The notes under the pieces are model-generated. The model was not told the origin of the DNA. It saw only the letters and a list, made by a program, of their open reading frames with translations, and did not search any database. This document shows, in pieces, positions 57,906 through 64,000 of a DNA stretch of 64,000 bases (positions are counted from its first letter, which is position 1; each line of letters opens with the position of its first letter). This stretch comes from Ciborinia camelliae. Taxonomy: Eukaryota; Ascomycota; Leotiomycetes; Helotiales; Sclerotiniaceae. The stretch lies in contig JANPYM010000001.1 of assembly GCA_025890175.1 (NCBI GenBank), forward strand, positions 5,474,909 to 5,538,908, given 5' to 3'. The translations under genes and the position numbers were made by a program.

Positions 57906-58144
57906 AGATGAACAGAGTGCGTTACAATCTAATTAATGGAGATGCAAATGAAACATGAAGGGGTAGCAGCACTCATATATTGGAATTCTCATTGCTCATT
58001 AGTCATAAGCCGTTACGTTATGTTATGCTACTCACACAAATGCCAATACAATATGTATGTATATATATATATATATATATATCAAACATCATCTCATTCA
58101 TGAACAGACAACTTAACGAATAGCTGTTCCAAAGCAGATGCAGC

Positions 58145-60784
58145 TTATAGGTCATGCCACATATTTACAGGTCCCCCCTCCTCCTCCTCTGCTTCACTAC
58201 CAGTATCCATAGTGAATCTCCTATTCATCGCCGGGGTTGGGCTCAAAGCGATCCTTGGTCTACTCATGAACGCACTCGCATAATCCGCATCCACCACACC
58301 CATAGTGATATCCTCATCCAAGTCTTCCTCTTCCTCTTCCTCTCCCTCATCCCCACTCTCCATCATCGACGAAATCATCCGATCTTTTGCTGGCGTCGGA
58401 CTCACGGCAATCCTGGGTCGACTCATAAACACACTTGCATAATCGACATTATCCCCATCCATCAACACCTCTCGATCAATTGTCGGCGTGGCTTGCGGCA
58501 ATGGTTCTTCTTCCTCGTGGACGACTTTGGGAAAGTGTGACTGTCGCTGCTTTCTCTTTTCATCTTTGATACTTTGCCTTCGCTCTAATTGTGCTTTCTT
58601 CTGAGCTGCCTCAAATCCTGCCATAGACTTGCGTGTGCGTTCTATCAAATCTGCGTGTTTTTCTTCTTCCGTGAAAGAGTTTTTGGCGGGTGTGGCTTGG
58701 ATTTTGGGGTTGAGAGCGAGGCGGTTTACATCTGGAAAGTCGTCGAATTCATCACCAAGATCGGGTTTTGAATATCTTGGGTTTGAGCGAGCCATAGAAA
58801 GACGGGTACGTTCTGCTAATGATAACGAGCGCTTGATCTTTTGTGGTGATGGGGATGCAGCTGACATGGAGTTTAAAATTTGTTCTGCTTGACTGAGCTC
58901 TGGAACAGGACCGAGGGATGGCTTGGAGGTTTGGGTAGATTGAGAAGGGGTTGGATTCAGACTTGATGTTGTTGTATATCGCCTTTTGATCGATATGGGT
59001 GTTTCAGTTGAGGCCCCGGAATATTCCTGGTCTAAACCATTGTCAATGGAAACGGGGCGACGTGATGATCTCATAGCGCTTGAAGTGGCCGACATATCAT
59101 CATTGCTGCTACCCAATGGAGAGTTTGTGGCCTCGGAGAATCTTTCACTGGTGACTTCGAGTTCATCTGAGGTCTGCTTAGGTTGAAGAACTGATGAAGT
59201 CGCGATAGAGACTGGTCTGCGGGATATTCTCAAACGTGGTGTACTAATTGATTCATTATCATGGCCGTGAGGTGTCGAACACTTGGCCACTCCATCGAGA
59301 CTTACCGTTAAGGTAGACGAATTCTCGAGAGAGTTGTTGGATAATGGAGATAGGTCCCCATCTTGATTAGTTGATGACCATGACTCTTCTGTCAAATCGA
59401 TCGAAGGCTGAACGGGGATTTGTCTCGAGCCACGTGAAACAAATGTTTCGTTGGAAAGCACCTTTGCCTTAGATACACCATTCAGCGCATTGCTAGTTCT
59501 TTCCATCAGACGAGCATATTCATCTCTGATAGGAATGTTCACTGCTCTGGAGCTCTCTGTAGCATACTTTCCGATCTGTAATACCTGGTGATCATTGAAA
59601 CCAAGCTTTATACCCTTCTCCTCGACGGAAACTGCCTGAGCCTTTTTGGTGGGTGATTTGGTGCCGTTTTGAGTCAAAGTCCGTCCGAATTCTTGCCATC
59701 TAGCCAAACGGCTCTCTTGATTTTGCACCCGTGCCTCAAGCCTCTCAACAAGTCCAGTATCATTCTTGCCTTCTATATCTGCAACAGTACCATCCTCCAT
59801 TTCGTTCCAGAGAACATCGAATCGTTTGGCCAATAGTCCCTCACGACCGGGCCTATTGTCGCCATAAAGGATCGTTTCGAGCCATTCATTGCTCCCCGAC
59901 CAATTTTTGCGAAGTTTGTTTTGCAATGATCTCAAATCTCTCTCGGATAACCCAGCACGGCCATCTCCTTCATTTATAATCTGGTTCAATTCTTCGCGTC
60001 TTTTTGAAGTTCGTTGGTCGTTGAGGTCCAGAATCCTGGAAAAGTCGTTGTATTTGGTCCTCAAATTATTCTTTTCGCCAAGATGCTTGCTCAAAGATTT
60101 CTTGTGAGCCAATATCAGGGCCGAGAGCACTGTCCTTTCTCCCGTGTATGAAAAGTTCTCTAATGCCAGTTGCTGCGCGAGAGCTTCATATCGTCCAGAG
60201 GTGTCATTTTGGATAACCTTCTTCAAAACTACATTCGAAAATACCGCCAGAACCTCCTCTAGTCTTTCACCCTTGCACTCGTCGAGCATTGTCTTCCTCA
60301 ACACTGTATCCCTCCCAAGGACTCCAGATTTCTTCGCCTGGTCGAGACATCGAAATAATGCGGTACGTAGATTGAGGGATTGGAGAGGTTCGAGGGGTGG
60401 GAAAAATGGTTGTAATTTCTATAGATATACATTAGCTTATTTATTCCATGTTTGACTAGAGGCGTATGGTAGAATACACACATTTCGAGTCTCTTCTGGA
60501 TCCCAGATTGTGAATAGCTGGAACAAAGCCCACTCTACACCTTGTATTCGCTTCTTCTGATTCTGTTGCGCATCTTTAGTAGAGAATGTCACCACGGTGA
60601 TATCTGGCCAGTCGTCTCGCAGATCCAAATCCAAAAGTCGCAGATTGGTTATGAAGAGAGTAACATAAGAGGGTCCAGCTGGAGATTGTGCGATGGAGCT
60701 TGTAGTGAGCTTCAGGTTGCTTGAGGCTGTAGAAGTGCGAAGACTACGGGGCCGTCCAAGAGGATTGAAGGTTGAGACGGACAT
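58145..60784 (-). CDS. HAUS augmin-like complex subunit 6 homologue
   Basis: Two exons, 60482-60784 and 58145-60418, giving 858 aa. The N-terminal region (about 30-330) matches the HAUS6 N-terminal domain: FITNLRLLDLDLRDDWPDIT, TKDAQQNQKKRIQGVEWALF, LFTIWDPEETRN, then across the intron KLQPFFPPLEPLQSLNLRTA and VLRKTMLDECKGERLEEVLA. Augmin recruits gamma-tubulin to existing microtubules in the spindle. The C-terminal half is Ser-rich and disordered with internal repeats: RRPVSI twice, ERTRxSMA twice, and DYASxFMSRPRIAxSPTPA twice near the end. SP/TP sites in these repeats could be kinase targets (inference). The start at 60784 (MSVSTFNP) is chosen; the upstream extension lacks an ATG. Confidence 0.88.
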
Positions 60785-61094
60785 TTTTTTGATTCCCCGC
60801 AAAGTTGATATGATAACAACATGTTATCGTAAGATATCATTTCAACATCGAAAATATAAAAGCGGTCTGCGTTGCATTAATAAATTCGTGGAGTTATTCG
60901 CTTGGCCGTAAACAAACCAGCAACCAGCAAAATTGGCTGAGGTCGTTGGTTGACACAAAATCGTGATCACATGATTCCGGAAAGGAACTTGGCAATATCA
61001 ATCTCTATGAATGCTTGGCTGCTTGGCAATTGGGGACGGATTAAATCAACTTCCAACGTCAAGTCATCTCTTTTCTGCTTACTTGTACTTTTCC

Positions 61095-61128
<34 letters not shown>

Positions 61129-63135
61129 TAGATTTGATGATTCTCTATTTGCTTTCGTTACCTATCAATGTTCATACGCAACAGCAACATTGCCACCTTT
61201 CCCTACCCTGGTATGCCTTCACCTGCAACATAATTTTAAGGTTCCATGGGTAACCTACGGCAAACGCTGAGTTCAAGAAGAACGGGACATCAAATTCGTG
61301 GCAGATGCCTTCCTCGATTCTCTGCCTAGGTATATAAAATGTCCTATTTGATCTCCCGACCATCATCACCCTCCAACCAATCCCTCTGGTCTAGACCAAT
61401 ACCGCTATCTCCATCCTATACTCCTCTGGCTCGATGGAATACGTTATACGAGTGTTCAATATCAATCTTCCACTACAGGACAGAACAGGTAGGTGGTTGG
61501 CTATGCTGGCAGAACCAATAATAGCATTCTTGACCAAATATCGCTTATGCTACTCTAATACTAGATACTGTCGCATTTCTGTAAGACCAAACTCATTCTG
61601 AGATCAATCCCAGTGGATTGTGAAGATCAATGGGGACAAATCATTATACTCCGTACTCCGTACCTATGCATAGGGAAGTCGATGGAAAGCTTACATCCAC
61701 AACACGCGTCAGCTTAATCATCCATCTAGATTCTCTAAGTTCTCCTTTTTCTAGAGGTATTCTCGTAACTCCACCGAAATCCCACCAAATCAAGTGTGGT
61801 TTATTAAGTTGTAGATCAAAGAAAATACGTATTGCGTTCTGAGGCGTTCAATTTCAGCACCTTAATAAAATTATGTTCTTAGAAGAGTTTCTCTCGCATT
61901 TTTTTGATTGTATGTCGGACTTCGCTGATACATCAAATTATTGTTATATCAAGAAGAAATAACCACCGATAGGTTAAAATCGGATTGTTGCAAGTTGCAT
62001 TCCTTTTGGTGTTTTCTTACAGGGACAATGTCGGAACTCAGCATCAGATTGGCCCTGGTTGGCTGCTGGATCCATAGTACCAACCCCCTTTAAGACTTTT
62101 TGATTATCGATTAATTCAAAATATACCTAGCAACAGTAGTAACCTGGAATGATTATATTCATGTTTTTACATGGTAATGTTTCCCAAATTACGAGGTGAA
62201 GATTACCTGGTATAATTTTCTCTTCATTTGCTTTTACTGGCATGACCTCGGGACTGGTTGTAAGGTGGCTGGGGACCGATTTGTTCCTAAGACGACTTGG
62301 AAGTTTCCATCTCATGTCTAAATGACTTTTCGGTCATGATTAGTACACTGGATTGGATAGCATCGATCTTTTTCCAAGATTATTTGAGTACCTGGCTGTG
62401 ACATCATGCCAAAGAGATCTTCGTGATTTGAAACACTTTCTCCCAACTATATTCGGAAGGATCTGGCTCTTTGTATCGAAGTCTTGAAAATCATTATGAA
62501 ACGCTGCCGATGAAACTTGAGCGCGCTGTTAAACGGGTAAGCACAATCTGATAAACTGGACATCTTCATCTCCAGGAAATTAGTTCGTCTTATACATTCC
62601 CCGAATGGAGAAGGAGAATCACGTGAATAAGACACAGCCTCATGAATCATGGTGGGTCAACTAGTGATTCTCTATTTATGGTATCATTTGGGGTAGGGGG
62701 ATAAAAACGGAGTCGATGTCCCGCTTCGGGACCCAGAGGGATGAGACGCGTAATGAAATGAAGATTTGTTGGTCGTAGCACAGGAAATTATTTCCTTATG
62801 TGGAGACTAATAGTTCAAACAAGATAAGTTGGACTTGCCACGCCATTTAAAGTACATTCTTTTTAATTCTCTCCTCTTCATTTTCTCCAGTTTCATTTCT
62901 TCATTCTTCCCCTTGTTGAGTCTTTTCACCATTTTCTCTCAGCAGCACCACATTCGTTACTTATAGATCCGATTTCTTGGCGTCTATAAGGCTGAATCTG
63001 AATAATTTTATATCAACCACACTCGTTACAGTTATTACACTTTCTTCACCTTATCAGCAATTGAAGAAGCTATCTATTGTTTTTCTATTCTTCCAAATTT
63101 ACGATTTCTGTAATTGTCACATTCGATTCTACACA
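60785..63135. other. intergenic region
   Basis: About 2.35 kb between the HAUS6 homologue and the GH72 gene, which are divergent. It contains (TA)n at about 61101-61125. No supported gene; short ORFs (61630-61842, 62447-62650) have no features. The pyrimidine-rich stretch 62850-62950 is a typical fungal core-promoter feature and probably belongs to the GH72 gene. Confidence 0.5.
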
Positions 63136-64000
63136 ATGAAGCAAAACACAGTATTCGGGCTTATTGCCTCTACTGCCTCCTTTGGCATGGCTGCATCTGC
63201 TGGTACTCCAGTATTGGCAGCAAGAGCTTCATCTACTTCAAGCGTTGAGGCTATTACAATCTCAGGAAATGGTATGCTCGCCAATACTACTTAAATATCT
63301 TGATACTGACTTCGTCCAGCCTTTTATAAAGGTAGCGACCGTTTTTACATTCGTGGTGTCGATTATCAGCCAGGTAAGATTAATGATCAAGGTGATAACT
63401 TTATTGCTAATCCTATTTAACAGGCGGAGGAACTGGTACTACTTCCGACCCCATTGCTAATGCAACTGCATGCAAGCGAGATGTCGAATATTTCAAAGAA
63501 TTGGGAATCAACACTATCAGAGTTTACGCTGTCGATAATACAGCCGACCACGATGAGTGCATGGGCTATCTCGCTGATGCCGGTATCTACCTTGTCCTCG
63601 ATACCGATACCCCTCTCTACTCCCTCAACAGAGACGAACCCCAAAAGTCATACAATAGTGTCTACCTTCAATCCATCTTTGCCACCATTGACAAGTTCGC
63701 GAATTACACCAATACTCTTGCTTTCCTCTCCGGTAACGAAGTTATCAATGACGTAAACAACACCAACTGTGCTCCATATGTTAAGGCTATCGTTCGAGAT
63801 ATGAAGGAATACATTGGTAGCCGTGGTTACCGATCTATTCCCGTCGGATACTCCGCTGCTGATGTTGCTTCCAACCAATATATCCTTGCTGAGTACTTGA
63901 ATTGTGGAACTGACGATGAACGATCCGATTTCTACGCTATCAACGACTATTCATGGTGTGATCCTTCTTCCATGACTACATCAGGTTGGGACACACTTAT
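63136..64000 (+). CDS. GH72 1,3-beta-glucanosyltransferase (Gas/Gel), N-terminal part
   Basis: Exons 63136-63271, 63320-63373 and 63424 to the window edge. The start MKQNTVFGLIASTASFGMAA is a signal peptide. The GH72 signature follows across both introns: ISGNAFYKGSDRFYIRGVDY, then QPGGGTGTTSDPIAN. Next come CKRDVEYFKELGINTIRVYA, DHDECMGYLADAGIYLVLD and the catalytic acid/base Glu169 in FLSGNEVIND. The nucleophile Glu and the C-terminal part (Cys-box, GPI signal) lie beyond the window. These enzymes are GPI-anchored at the plasma membrane or wall and elongate beta-1,3-glucan by cutting and rejoining chains. Introns are 48 and 50 bases. Confidence 0.95.

Overview
This 64-kb window is nuclear DNA of a filamentous ascomycete. 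Genes are split by short GT..AG introns of roughly 50-100 bases, there is one gene per 3-4 kb, and the gene set is fungal: Zn2Cys6 regulators, an Argonaute, SAGA Spt20, augmin HAUS6, and plant-cell-wall and fungal-wall glycosidases. Protein style and cell-wall enzyme content suggest Leotiomycetes, probably a Sclerotiniaceae plant pathogen (Botrytis/Sclerotinia/Monilinia type). That placement is an inference, not a search result. Two 10-N runs (31775-31784, 43294-43303) show it is a draft scaffold.

Layout. 1-10 kb: a GH92 alpha-mannosidase running off the left edge, a broken HD-domain hydrolase, an unrecognised 561-aa protein, ribosomal protein S19 and a GH12 endoglucanase. 12-21 kb: SPT20, a divergent pair of mitochondrial genes (EMI1-like twin Cx9C protein and YME2), and a six-exon secreted protein whose reading frame appears only after splicing. 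21-24.8 kb: AT-rich, repeat-derived DNA. 24.9-27.1 kb: an intact Zn2Cys6 regulator. 27.1-34 kb: almost gene-free and containing a near-perfect 1.5-1.7-kb duplication on both sides of an N gap, probably an assembly artefact. 34-38 kb: mitochondrial bS21m (MRP21) divergent from an RBM25-like splicing factor. 40-47.3 kb: a GH28 polygalacturonase, then a divergent cytochrome P450 / BAHD-type acyltransferase pair that looks like a small secondary-metabolism module. 47.3-55.3 kb: AT-rich DNA with two hairpin-forming inverted-repeat elements flanking a six-exon Argonaute gene. 56-61 kb: a decayed Zn2Cys6 regulator and HAUS6. 63.1-64 kb: the start of a GH72 glucanosyltransferase.

The most interesting observations concern the Argonaute. 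It has an unusual cysteine-rich N-terminal domain, and a glutamine stands where the last catalytic histidine of the PIWI tetrad is expected. It is flanked by two foldback elements, one of which has perfect 17-bp terminal inverted repeats and a candidate target-site duplication.

Exon coordinates were worked out by hand from splice signals and codon phase. Every multi-exon model given here keeps the frame open from start to stop, or to the window edge.
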